Shown piece after piece: positions 12,185-21,944 of a DNA stretch of 64,000 nucleotides. The translations under genes were made by a program, and so were the position numbers. Where the stretch lies: assembly GCA_963682055.1 (NCBI GenBank), contig OY821741.1:25614711-25678710 (forward strand), written 5' to 3'. The number at the start of each line of letters is the position of its first letter. Position 1 is the stretch's first letter. Source of the stretch: Primula veris. Lineage: Eukaryota > Streptophyta > Magnoliopsida > Ericales > Primulaceae. Below the pieces are notes generated by a model. It searched no databases, was not told the DNA's origin, and worked only from the letters and a program-made list of their open reading frames with translations.

Positions 12185-13131
12185 TGTTGGAAAAATAGGA
12201 AAAAACATGTAGTTTAAACATGTTTTCCAAAGTGGTCAGGGACCAACTTTGAGTCAATTTTTAATGCAACTCCTCAGTTTTTCTGAGGCCATACTCTATG
12301 CGTTTGAGTAGCTCGTGCGACGAGCTTCGCAACGGTATATCGCATGACCAATTCGGAGGAATGGTGTGAATGATAATTGGACTCGAATGTTGGTACTCGA
12401 AAGAGGGAAAAACCAAAATCTGTAAAATGGGGTAGAGAGTGGGAATAAACCATGAGGGTTATCCCACATTGGAAAATCAAGGTTGATTTTCACTCTATAT
12501 ATACAAACTCATCCCATGTAGTTGGTAAACTAATTAAGTCCACATACCCATGAGTGGGTTAGTGTGTACCACACACGCGCGCGCTCGCTCGGGTCTCGGG
12601 CGAATATCGGTTAAGGGCATACTGTTAACAGTAGCCTCGTCCGTTTAATTTTACATTCTGTCCGTTTTATTTTTTCCGCATTTAAATTCAGTTTTACATT
12701 CTGTCCTTTCAATTCAGTATTTTAATTTCAGTTTTTTAATATTCTGTCCTTAGCTGTAGCTTTTCTTTTCTGTTTGTACTATTCTGTAATTATTTTAAAG
12801 TTCTGTTTCTGTTCTGTAATTTCAATTCTGTAATTTAATTCTGTAATTAGATTAGTTTCAATTCAGTCCTGTATTTTAAATTCATAACAGAACAGTCCGG
12901 CTATTAAGTTTTTACTTTCCAGTCCGGCAGTTTCTTTTAATTACAAAACAGTACATCAGATTATTAATAATCTGATAACGTTTGTTTTTTTATTTACATT
13001 TCAGTACCTACATGTTGTAATCAATTTATTGTATTTCATTTGTAAATTAATAAAGATTACACTGGTTTTATTTAATTACTGTTTAGTCCTTTATTTATTA
13101 TTAATTGTTATATCGTACACGGAAACCAACA
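12185..13131 (+). repeat. 5' LTR of the young Copia (short form)
   Basis: 947 bp from TGTTGGAAAAATAGG to GGAAACCAACA. It lacks the segment that occupies 18727-19178 in the 3' copy; both edges of the missing part carry GGG. A TATATATA stretch occurs near 12496-12503. No TGGTATCAGAGC primer site follows the LTR. Confidence 0.92.
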
Positions 13132-13484
13132 ATCTTAACCGATATCCTGTTGTTTCTTTCGTGTATTGATTAATACAATTATTTATTTTTATAAGGAATA
13201 ATGCTTTCTTGTTTTCAATTCTAAATTATATTAGAAATTGAATTACAAAGAATAAATTCCAAACAGTTTTAATTTTATTTTATTTTCTTGTTGATACCAA
13301 CCGTTTTGGTATTCAATAAGAATCGTTTCAATCCTTTTAATATCAACCGTATTGATATTTAAAGGGATAAGAGTTTATTTTAATTTTGTTTGGTAATTCT
13401 TTTACAAACCCAAATTTCAGTTTTGGTGTTTGTTTATAGAATTGTTTGTACACGTATCTCATACGTTTTGTGTTGTCGTTTCAG

Positions 13485-14711
13485 ATGACAAACACGTCGC
13501 CTATTGAGTTGCCTATCGGAAGTGAGCATGACCCAGTGGTTGGTGGAGATGTCCATAACACTGGGGGCGATGCGATTGTGGGGGCTAACGCCGATGACGC
13601 AGTTGCAGCGGCTGAGGCCGTCGCGGCTGCGGCTATGGCGGATGCTACGGCCAAAGCTGAGGCTGCGGCCGAAGCAGCGGCCACGGCCAAGGCCGCAGCT
13701 AAGGCTGCGGCAAGAGCCAAGGCTGCGGCCAAGGGCAAGGCACCGATGTATTCAGCAGTGCCTACTTTGCCGACTTCTCATCTAGAGAAACCGGAAAAAT
13801 TCAGGGGTGACAACTTCAAACGTTGGCAGCAAAAGATGCTGTTTATCTCACCACTCTGAATTTGACCAGGTTTCTTAAGGAGACTGCTCCCGTCCTAAGC
13901 GAGGACGATCTGGACGAGCAGTCGTTCTCTGCGGTTGAGGCATGGAGACATGCCGACTACCTATGCAAGAACTCTATCCTGTGTGCTCTAGATGACACGT
14001 TGTTTAGTGTTTTCGAGCCCAAAGCTACTGCAAAGAAGCTGTGGGAGACTCTCGAAAATAAGTACAAGGTGAATAACGCTGGCACAAAGAGATTTGTTGT
14101 CACGGACTTTCATGAGTACCGTATGACTGACAACAGGGGTGTCATGGAGCAAGTTGAGGAGCTCCAACTGATTTATCACCGCCTTGAGGCTGAGGGGATA
14201 GTTATTAATGAGCCTTTCCAGGTGGCACTCATGATTGAGAAATTGCCGCCGTCATGGAAAGACTTTCAAAACTACCTGAAGCACAACCGGAAGGAAATGA
14301 GGTTGGAGGGGCTCATTGAGAAGCTCAACATCGAGGTGAGCAACCGTCGCTCCGTGAGGAGAGTCGGTGGTGCTGTCATCCCGATGGCAAAGGCCAATGT
14401 GGTCGAAAGCTCCAACGTCAAACGGAAACGTTTTGACACCAGAGGCAGTGCTGTTGTCGCAAAGAAATTTGCGGGAACCTGCTTTGTGTGTAACAGGACC
14501 GGCCATCGTGCGGCGGACTGTTATGACAATAAAGGCGCTGCTAAGCCTAAGCCCCCCCCCCCCCCCCCCCCCCCCGAGAAACTTCAAGGGCAAAGGAAAG
14601 AGGAAAGCTCCAGCTCAGGCTCATCTGGCTGAGGGAGGACGAGATGACGACCACTTTACTGCTGTGGTCTCTGAGGTCAATCTCGTGGGGAGCAACCCCA
14701 AAGAGTGGTAG
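13485..14711 (+). pseudogene. Copia gag, broken by two frame changes and a stop
   Basis: ATG 13485 opens a gag with an Ala/Lys-rich stretch (13600-13740), then a gag core beginning near 13780 (KPEKFRGDNFKRWQQKM). At about 13842 a lost T in the TTT run puts the rest in another frame (13843-14575), which carries the CCHC knuckle CFVCNRTGHRAADC near 14481. A 24-base C homopolymer at 14552-14575 returns reading to the first frame, followed by a Lys-rich tail and a TAG at 14709-14711. Downstream the same frame continues directly into protease. The TAG replaces a sense codon next to LDTGATSH (TGG or TTG would fit). A pyrimidine-rich TTTCAG just before the ATG resembles a splice acceptor but is unproven. 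Confidence 0.85.
14552..14575 (+). repeat. 24-base poly-C tract in gag
   Basis: An uninterrupted run of 24 C residues inside the gag tail. It is encoded as proline in every frame and is a likely place for replication slippage or for a sequencing or assembly length error. Confidence 0.95.
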
Positions 14712-17700
14712 CTGGATACTGGCGCCACAAGCCACATCTGCTCAACTAGGTGGATGTTTAAGACCTACGAAGCGGTAGAGGGAGAAAGCTGCTTCATGGG
14801 AAATTCTGCTACTTCCAAGGTGGAAGGAAAAGGAATGGTCGTGATGAAGATGACCTCGGGAAAAGAGCTGAGGTTGACAAATGTGCTTCATGTTCCAGAT
14901 ATCCGCAAGAATCTGGTATCAGGATCGGTGATGGTGAAGAACGGGTTTAAACTAGTTTTAGAATCCGATAAAATTGTAATCACCAAAAATGGTGTCTATG
15001 TAGGCCGTGGCTATATGACCAATGGCATGTTTAAGTTAAACGTAGGGACACCTGCTCCCAATAAAGGTGCTAAAGCTGAGGCTAGCACAAGTAATGTAAT
15101 GACTGTTGCCCAAGAGGCCAATAAAAATTCCGAGTTTAATTATTTATTTGAGTCATTTCATTTGTGGCATGGTAGATTAGGTCACGTGAATTATAATTCT
15201 TTAAAGAAATTAATTTCACTAAAACTAATACCAAATTTCGTTTTTGATAAGCACCACAAATGTGAGATTTGTGTAGAAGGAAAATTAACGAAATCATCGT
15301 TTCAACATGTTGAACGAGAAAGTGAACCTCTCGGTCTAATACACACGGATGTATGCGACTTAAAGTTTATACAAACGCGAGGAGGGAAAAAGTACTTTAT
15401 CACCTTTATAGATGATTGTACTAGATACTGCTACGTTTACTTAATGAGAAGTAAAGACGAAGCAGTTGAGAAATTCGCTCTTTATAAGACCGAAGTTGAA
15501 AATCAACTCAATAAGAAAATTAAAACATTGAGAAGTGATAGAGGCGGTGAATATGAATCACCGTTTGAACAGATATGCGCTGAAAGCGGCATTATACATC
15601 AAACCACAGCCCCATACATTCCCGAGCAAAATGGGGTTGTTGAGCGTAAAAATAGAACGCTAAAGGAAATGATGAATGCTATGCTAATCAGTTCTGGGTT
15701 ACCCCAGAACATGTGGGGGGAAGCTGTACTTTCCGCTAACTATGTTTTAAACAAGTTACCACATAAGAAGCGAGAAAAGACTCCATATGAATTATGGAAA
15801 GGTCATCAACCCAGTTATAAGAACCTGCGGGTTTGGGGTTGTCTCGCAAAGGTCCTAGTTCCCACTCCTAAGAGGATGACAATTGGTCCTAAGACGGTGG
15901 ACTGTGTGTTCATCGGATATGCACAGAATAGTAGTGCATATCGGTTTCTCGTGCACAAGTCGGACAATCCCGATGTGCATGTAGATACGTATATGGAAAG
16001 CCGAGAGGCCTCTTTCTTTGAAGATATCTTTCCCCGAAAATTACCTACATCTGTACCAACTGAAGAGTTGAACAGTGAAGGAAATGTGGGGGCAAGTGAA
16101 CCGACAGAGGAAGAGGAAGAGGAAGAGCCTCGGCGCAGCAAAAGGGCAAGGAAGGAAACTTTCTTTGGACCTGATTTCCTAACCTTTATGGTTGAAGGCG
16201 AACCGACGACATATAAACAAGCTATGTCAACACCGGATTCCCAATATTGGGAAGAAGCCATTCAAAATGAAATTGAATCAATCATGCAAAACCACACTTG
16301 GGAACTAGTGGATCTTCCGAAAGGATGCAAACCCCTAGGTCACAAGTGGATCTTCAAGAGGAAGTTAAAGGTTGACGGCACGATTGAGAAATACAAGGCG
16401 AGACTTGTAGTAAAAGGATTCAGGCAAACGGAAGGTGTCGATTATTTTGACACGTATGCCCCGATCTCCAGGAAAACGTCTATCCGAATCGTCATTGCTC
16501 TCGCAGCTTTGTTTGATATGGAAATACATCAAATGGATGTAAAGACGGCATTTCTGAATGGAGAACTGGAAGAAGAGATTTACATGGAACAACCGGAAGG
16601 GTTTGTAGTTCCTGGTAAAGAGCACCAAGTGTGCAAACTTGTAAAGTCTCTATATGGACTCAAACAAGCGCCAAAGCAATGGCACGAGAAGTTTGATAGA
16701 ATTATGCTATCAAACGGTTTTCACATTAATGAGTGTGATAAATGTGTCTACTCTAAAGGAAGTGGAAGAGACTGTGTTGTAGTCTGTCTCTATGTGGATG
16801 ACATGATCATAATTGGGAGTAATGATAGAATCAGCTCCACAAAGAAAATGTTATCACAACACTTCGATATGAAGGACCTGGGTATAGCTGATGTAATACT
16901 TGGTATGAAGATTACCAAAACATCAGAAGGGTATGCCTTGTCCCAAAGTCACTATGTTAAACAAGTTTTAGACAAGTTTGACAAGGACAGTAAAGCTATG
17001 TCAAGAACCCCAATTGAGTTCAACTGTAACCTGAAAAAGAATTTCGGTAAAAGTGTGAATCAATTGGAGTTCTCTCGAGTCATAGGCAGTCTCATGTATA
17101 TAATGAATTGCACTAGACCAGACATAGCAAACTCAGTGAGTAGAGTGAGCAGGTACACCAGTAATCCAAATGAGGAACACTGGAAGGCCATAATGAAACT
17201 TCTCAGGTATATGAGGTTTTCAGCCGATTACGGGCTGCACTATACCAGATATCCAGCGGTACTGGAAGGGTATTCAGATGCCAACTGGATATCAGACTCC
17301 AATAGCACAAGATCCACGAGTGGATATGTGTTTATAATGGGAGGAGCTGCTGTGTCTTGGAGATCCTCCAAACAGACATGTATTGCAAGGCCAACTATGG
17401 AATCAGAATTCATAGCGTTAGACTTAGCAACCGAAGAGGCAGACTGGCTGAGAAGTCTATTGGAAGGAATTCCAATGTGGCCGAAACCTGTTCCCGCAAT
17501 AAGCGTGCATTGTGATAGTCAACCAGCTATTGCGCGGGCTCAGGATCATATGTATAATGAAAAGTCTCGACATATACGTCGGAGACATAAATCCGTAAGA
17601 GAATTGTTATCCAATGGTGTGGTATCCTTAGATTTTGTAAGATCAAAGGAAAACATAGCGGATCCATTAACTAAAGGCTTGACTCAAGTGGGAGTCGAGA

Positions 17701-17753
17701 CGTCATCGAACGGAATGGGATTAAAGCCCATTAAATTGATGGCCCCCCCATAG
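14712..17753 (+). CDS. Copia pol: protease, integrase, RT, RNase H
   Basis: An open frame of about 1013 codons directly after the gag TAG. Order: aspartic protease LDTGATSH at 14712; GAG-pre-integrase [11 protein letters not shown] near 15160 with HKCEIC; integrase with [17 protein letters not shown] and [16 protein letters not shown]; the VWGCLAKV block; reverse transcriptase from KWIFKRKL (16345) with [18 protein letters not shown] and the catalytic YVDD near 16790-16805; RNase H with [10 protein letters not shown] (17270) and [16 protein letters not shown]. It ends with IADPLTKGL plus a short tail, the normal Copia C-terminus. The catalytic motifs look intact. With gag broken upstream, translation would need readthrough of the TAG at 14709 or an internal start; the first ATG is at 14754, beyond the protease active site. 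Confidence 0.9.
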   Translation: MDTGATSHICSTRWMFKTYEAVEGESCFMGNSATSKVEGKGMVVMKMTSGKELRLTNVLHVPDIRKNLVSGSVMVKNGFKLVLESDKIVITKNGVYVGRGYMTNGMFKLNVGTPAPNKGAKAEASTSNVMTVAQEANKNSEFNYLFESFHLWHGRLGHVNYNSLKKLISLKLIPNFVFDKHHKCEICVEGKLTKSSFQHVERESEPLGLIHTDVCDLKFIQTRGGKKYFITFIDDCTRYCYVYLMRSKDEAVEKFALYKTEVENQLNKKIKTLRSDRGGEYESPFEQICAESGIIHQTTAPYIPEQNGVVERKNRTLKEMMNAMLISSGLPQNMWGEAVLSANYVLNKLPHKKREKTPYELWKGHQPSYKNLRVWGCLAKVLVPTPKRMTIGPKTVDCVFIGYAQNSSAYRFLVHKSDNPDVHVDTYMESREASFFEDIFPRKLPTSVPTEELNSEGNVGASEPTEEEEEEEPRRSKRARKETFFGPDFLTFMVEGEPTTYKQAMSTPDSQYWEEAIQNEIESIMQNHTWELVDLPKGCKPLGHKWIFKRKLKVDGTIEKYKARLVVKGFRQTEGVDYFDTYAPISRKTSIRIVIALAALFDMEIHQMDVKTAFLNGELEEEIYMEQPEGFVVPGKEHQVCKLVKSLYGLKQAPKQWHEKFDRIMLSNGFHINECDKCVYSKGSGRDCVVVCLYVDDMIIIGSNDRISSTKKMLSQHFDMKDLGIADVILGMKITKTSEGYALSQSHYVKQVLDKFDKDSKAMSRTPIEFNCNLKKNFGKSVNQLEFSRVIGSLMYIMNCTRPDIANSVSRVSRYTSNPNEEHWKAIMKLLRYMRFSADYGLHYTRYPAVLEGYSDANWISDSNSTRSTSGYVFIMGGAAVSWRSSKQTCIARPTMESEFIALDLATEEADWLRSLLEGIPMWPKPVPAISVHCDSQPAIARAQDHMYNEKSRHIRRRHKSVRELLSNGVVSLDFVRSKENIADPLTKGLTQVGVETSSNGMGLKPIKLMAPP

Positions 17754-18310
17754 GCAACCCAACCTAAACGGAATCTTTCCTGATAGGTTCAAAGGGAAAC
17801 TGAACTGTGGGGGCAACCGAACAAAGCACTCGGGAACCTGGAGTTCCCAGCCCATCTCCGCGATGACAGAGTGATAGACCTGTACCATTGTAAGGGTGAG
17901 CTTGAGGCTCTTAATGATCCAAGTAACTCGACGGTCGAGTAAAGTGAGTCAGGACACTTTCGACTTTGAACACCTATAACTAGTGTGTAAGGCCGGTACC
18001 ATGTGATGAGCTTGGGCTAATTCACTAGAGCACTGAGTTGAAGTTGCCAAGGCAGTCCAGGCCAAATATGGACAACAACTAAAGGGCCTAGTACGTGTGT
18101 AGAGAGGGCACTGTGCGGGTGCCATTCTGGGATACACAAAGCTTGATGGTTCAAAGCTTTACCGCTACCTAATAGCAGTATTCTGGGTGGTACTCCGCTA
18201 CGGCAGGTTCAAGGCGCGCGCTACCTGACCTTAGGCAGTGAACTTTTGCGGTTCTCTTGATTTGCATTTAGGACATGGGCTTTCGAGCCAATTGCATTCA
18301 TGTGGGGGAT
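17754..18310 (+). other. Copia 3' untranslated region with polypurine tract
   Basis: No ORF of note between the pol stop and the 3' LTR. The last bases, ATGTGGGGGAT at about 18300-18310, form the polypurine tract immediately before TGTTGG. Confidence 0.7.
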
Positions 18311-19709
18311 TGTTGGAAAAATAGGAAAAAACATGTAGTTTAAACATGTTTTCCAAAGTGGTCAGGGACCAACTTTGAGTCAATTTTTAATGCGACTCCT
18401 CAGTTTTTCTGAGGCCATACTCTATGCGTTTGAGTAGCTCATGCGACGAGCTTCGCAACGGTATATCGCATGACCAATTCGGAGGAATGGTGTGAATGAT
18501 AATTGGACTCGAATGTTGGTACTCGAAAGAGGGAAAAACCGAAATCTGGAAAATGGGGTAGAGAGTGGGAATAAACCATGAGGGTTATCCCACATTGGAA
18601 AATCAAGGTTGATTTTCACTCTATATATACAAACCCATCCCATGTAGTTGGTAAACTAATTAAGTCCACATACCCATGAGTGGGTTAGTGTGTACCACAC
18701 ACGCGCGCGCTCGCTCGGGTCTCGGGATTTGAGATTTGGGATTTAGGATTTGGGGAATGTCTCGGGTCTCGGGTCTTGGGTCTTGGGTCTTGGGTCTTGT
18801 ACTAAATCTGAAAAGGGACTTTTGCATATTTGCAAGAGCAGTCCCTAGAGTTCCAGAAGGTTTGAAACTCCAGCAGTAATTGGAGGCGGATTCTGGGGAT
18901 GTAACTCCCATAATTAAATGACCAATAAATTCTGCGGTTTCAGAATTTCCTCTATAAAGAGGCAGCCATCCCCTCACATTCTAACACACATTCAAATCAG
19001 TATCTTCTCTCTAACTAAAAAGCTGCATATAATTTTTATTCATAGCATTTAGAACCAGAGAGAACCACCCACCAACAGCTCGACTTAGACTCGTCGCCAG
19101 TTTCCGGCGAGTCTTCCGAGAGACGTTGTACCTTGGGATCGAAGCGCCAACGCAACCAGAAACCTTAAGGTGGTTGGGCGAATATCGGTTAAGGGCATAC
19201 TGTTAACAGTAGCCTCGTCCGTTTAATTTTACATTCTGTCCGTTTTATTTTTTCCGCATTTAAATTCAGTTTTACATTCTGTTCTTTCAATTCAGTATTT
19301 TAATTTCAGTTTTTTAATATTCTGTCCTTAGCTGTAGCTTTTCTTTTCTGTTTGTACTATTCTGTAATTATTTTAAAGTTCTGTTTCTGTTCTGTAATTT
19401 CAATTCTGTAATTTAATTCTGTAATTAGATTAGTTTCAATTCAGTCCTGTATTTTAAATTCATAACAGAACAGTCCGGCTGTTAAGTTTTTACTTTCCAG
19501 TCCGGCAGTTTCTTTTAATTACAAAACAGTACATCAGATTATTAATAATCTGATAACGTTTGTTTTTTTATTTACATTTCAGTACCTACATGTTGTAATC
19601 AATTTATTGTATTTCATTTGGAAATTAATAAAGATTACACTGGTTTTATTTAATTACTGTTTAGTCCTTTATTTATTATTAATTGTTATTTCGTATACGG
19701 AAACCAACA
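18311..19709 (+). repeat. 3' LTR of the young Copia (long form)
   Basis: 1399 bp. It matches the 5' LTR except for an additional 452-bp segment at 18727-19178. That segment starts with GGGTCTT-like short repeats and includes a CCAATAAAT near 18922 and a TATAAAG box at 18953-18959, so the long form is probably the original state. Confidence 0.92.
18922..18985 (+). promoter_or_regulatory. Candidate core promoter, 3' LTR only
   Basis: A CCAAT-like box near 18922 is followed by TATAAAG at 18953-18959 and a pyrimidine/CA-rich possible start near 18980. The whole block is absent from the 5' LTR. Function is inferred from motif spacing alone. Confidence 0.5.
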
Positions 19710-20721
19710 CATAATTCTTGAATTGCTTCTTCTCATTGCACACGTGCACAGTTGCACCTGAATCAAACCAGCAATCAGAAAGATTTGCTGCAACAGCCAT
19801 GTGGATATTAGTTAACATACCAATTTGCATAAACGAAACCATCGCAATAATTTCTTCAACCATATTGGCTGACTTTGAACCACTTGCCTCATCTTTCTTG
19901 TTTTTCTTCATAAACATGTATTCGGAAATATAATGCCCAGATTTTCCCCAGTGGAAATAGGCTCGATTCCTTTTGTCTATAGTATAATTATTAGAAAAAT
20001 TCCTTTTAAGACCTTTTCCCTTTTTGTTCGAAAACTTATTACTTTTGCCAAATCCGTTCTCAAAATTATTAACATTCACTTTAAAGTCATTACTAGAGCC
20101 ATCACGGACCCTACTTTCCTCTTCCATTCGTAAATGTTTATCGAATTTCTCTAAGTGAGATCATCGGCCATATGTAAAAACGTTCTTCCTATAATTATTC
20201 CAACTTGGCGGCAGTTTCGCAATAACCGCACCAACTTGGAATGATTCAGGGATTGCAATTTTGAAATCACGGAGTTGATTCACCATAATGGAAAGTTCAT
20301 GCATTTGGTCCAAAACAGATTTATTATCAACCATTTTAAATTCAAATTATTTTAGAATAATAAACATATCTGTTCCAACTTTCTCCGCTTTGTATTTAGC
20401 ATCCAAAGTTTCCAAAATTTCTCAAGGTGATTGTGTCGCCATGAATAGATCATACAATCGATCGGACATGGTGTTAAGAATGTGCCCCCGACAGACCAAT
20501 TCGTCATCTTCACGCTTCTTCTTATCTTTCTTAACCTTATCTGTTTCTTTATCACTCGGTTCAGGGAACGCCGCCAAGTTCGGATCCAACACGTAAAAAA
20601 TCTGCAGCGCCGTCAAGAAAAACTTCATCTTATCTTACCAATGGGTGAAATTGGTTCCATCAAAACGATCCAATGTCACAAAATCTGGGTTCATCATATT
20701 GTAGGGTGTTTTTCTTTCCAT
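19710..20721 (-). pseudogene. Older Copia gag, zinc knuckle and protease start
   Basis: On the minus strand an ATG at 20721 (MERKTPYNMM) begins a gag whose early part reads FVTLDRFDGTNFTHW and then meets a TAA. The frame continues with MKFFLTALQIFYVLDPNLAAF (20628) and a DELVCRGHIL region. Further on, 20127-19710 carries a knuckle in which the first two Cys positions are altered (AYFHWGKSGHYISEY) and the protease motif DCWFDSGATVHVCNEKKQF. Stops, frame changes and lost cysteines mark it as dead. The protease frame continues at 12184 across the young Copia insertion. Confidence 0.8.
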
Positions 20722-20742
20722 TGTTCAATATCGTTTTAAAAT

Positions 20743-21705
20743 TGTTGGGAAAATTTAATGAAACAGAAGGAAAACTATCAAACTATTTTGACTTAGAGGC
20801 ACGAATGTCGTTTTTCTTAAAACGATGTTTACCCCTACTCCGCGGAATTTGCTAACGGTTTACCAGTAAATCGTATACAGGATAAACCAAGCCTAGGGAA
20901 TTCGACGGATAGCAATTCCGAAGAATTCCAAAATTTCTCTAATAATTTATACTGATCTCGAGAATTTTGGTGAGAGTAGTAAAATAAAATGATACTCGCT
21001 GACTTTTGTTCCTTTGTTTTTTTGTTTTTATTTTTCTATCTTTTCTTTACTGACAAAATGAATATATATATATATATACTAGCGCACCTCGCTCACGCGA
21101 TGCGTGGTGTAATGCGTGTATTAGTGATAACCTTTTTCACACAACAAATGTTTGTTCTACTGAAAAAACTCAAATTACAGTAAATTTTTAATTAAAAAAA
21201 GTACAAATATACTACTAATAAAAACTGAATTAATTGAATTTGATTAAAAATAAATTAAAGTATCTTATCAGTGAATTTAAAATTGTGAAGTTTCCTATCA
21301 AAAATATATATATAGACAGAGAGATGAAGATGAGAAGGAGTTATTCTGAAAACTGAGAAGGCAGTTACTTTGGAAAGAGACAAATATCTATTTGACAGGA
21401 GTTGTTTCTTTTTTAACCGTTCATCAGTTATTTTGGTTTTTTGTATTTTATCTGTTTGTAATTTATGTTAATTAGAGCAATTTTAATTAATTATTTGTTT
21501 TAATACCTCATAAAGACTTTTTACATAAAGTAATAGTATAGATATATAAAGTTAATGGAGATGCACCCCTTCGCAAAGGGTAATGGTGATTTGAAAGGAA
21601 ACAAAAACAAGCTGTTTCAAATAGCAACGGTCTGTAACCGTTTGGCTTTTTTAGATTTTAACAATTTTCTAAATTAATAATAGTTAAGTATTTTCAAATA
21701 AAATA

Positions 21706-21741
<36 letters not shown>
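20743..21741. other. AT-rich spacer, possible LTR remnant
   Basis: Contains a possible LTR end (TGTTGGGAAAAT at 20743 reading plus) of the older minus-strand Copia, but no matching partner LTR is seen in the window. TA repeats occur at 21064-21078 and 21712-21741, the latter being the target of the next element. No gene recognised. Confidence 0.5.
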
Positions 21742-21747
<6 letters not shown>

Positions 21748-21944
21748 AGAATATTAGGGCCTTACTCATAGTTATGATTTCTATCTCATATAACTCTAAA
21801 CTCTATTATATAAATAAGGTTATGATCCTCTTATATTGATAGATTCTGATTAATAAATACCATGTTGTTGTCTCTTCATATTTCTCTCTCTATATCTATA
21901 CATATCTCATATATACGTATACCGAGCTAATATGTCACACAACA
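21742..21944 (+). repeat. 5' LTR of the Ale-like Copia
   Basis: About 203 bp; starts TATTGTAGAATATT (the partner starts TGTTGTAGGATATT) and ends ACACAACA. Contains a TATATAAATAAGG-type TATA region near 21808. Confidence 0.78.

Larger units (their letters stand above)
12185..19709 (+). mobile_element. Young Copia retrotransposon with unequal LTRs
   Basis: LTRs at 12185-13131 and 18311-19709 share TG and CA ends and differ at about 10 of 947 aligned bases. The target duplication CATAA is at 12180-12184 and 19710-19714. Coding order is gag then a pol of protease, integrase, reverse transcriptase and RNase H, which is the Copia order. The insertion lies 72 bp from the chromovirus insertion, in the same protease segment of the older Copia. 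Gag is broken and the 5' LTR lacks 452 bp present in the 3' LTR, so this copy is unlikely to be autonomous. The Copia clade is not resolved. Confidence 0.92.
917..20742 (-). mobile_element. Old Copia retrotransposon split by two younger insertions
   Basis: Read on the minus strand, pieces occur in the order gag (about 20721-20350), zinc-knuckle and protease (20127-19710), a 72-bp protease piece (12184-12113), then GAG-pre-integrase and integrase (2137-917). The gaps are two complete LTR elements, each flanked by its own 5-bp target duplication: CATAA at 12180 and 19710, CCCTT at 2133 and 12113. Crossing both gaps with one copy of each duplication keeps the protease frame and gives the usual Copia protease order (short motifs MGNNNSAKV, then GKGNVEI). 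Reverse transcriptase, RNase H and the 3' LTR are not found to the left of 917, so the element is truncated. A TG start of the promoter-proximal LTR may be at 20743 (TGTTGGGAAAAT). Confidence 0.8.

Noticed and set aside
14252..14593. Minus-strand ORF with a poly-glycine run
   Set aside because: Antisense shadow of the Copia gag; the glycines come from the poly-C tract.
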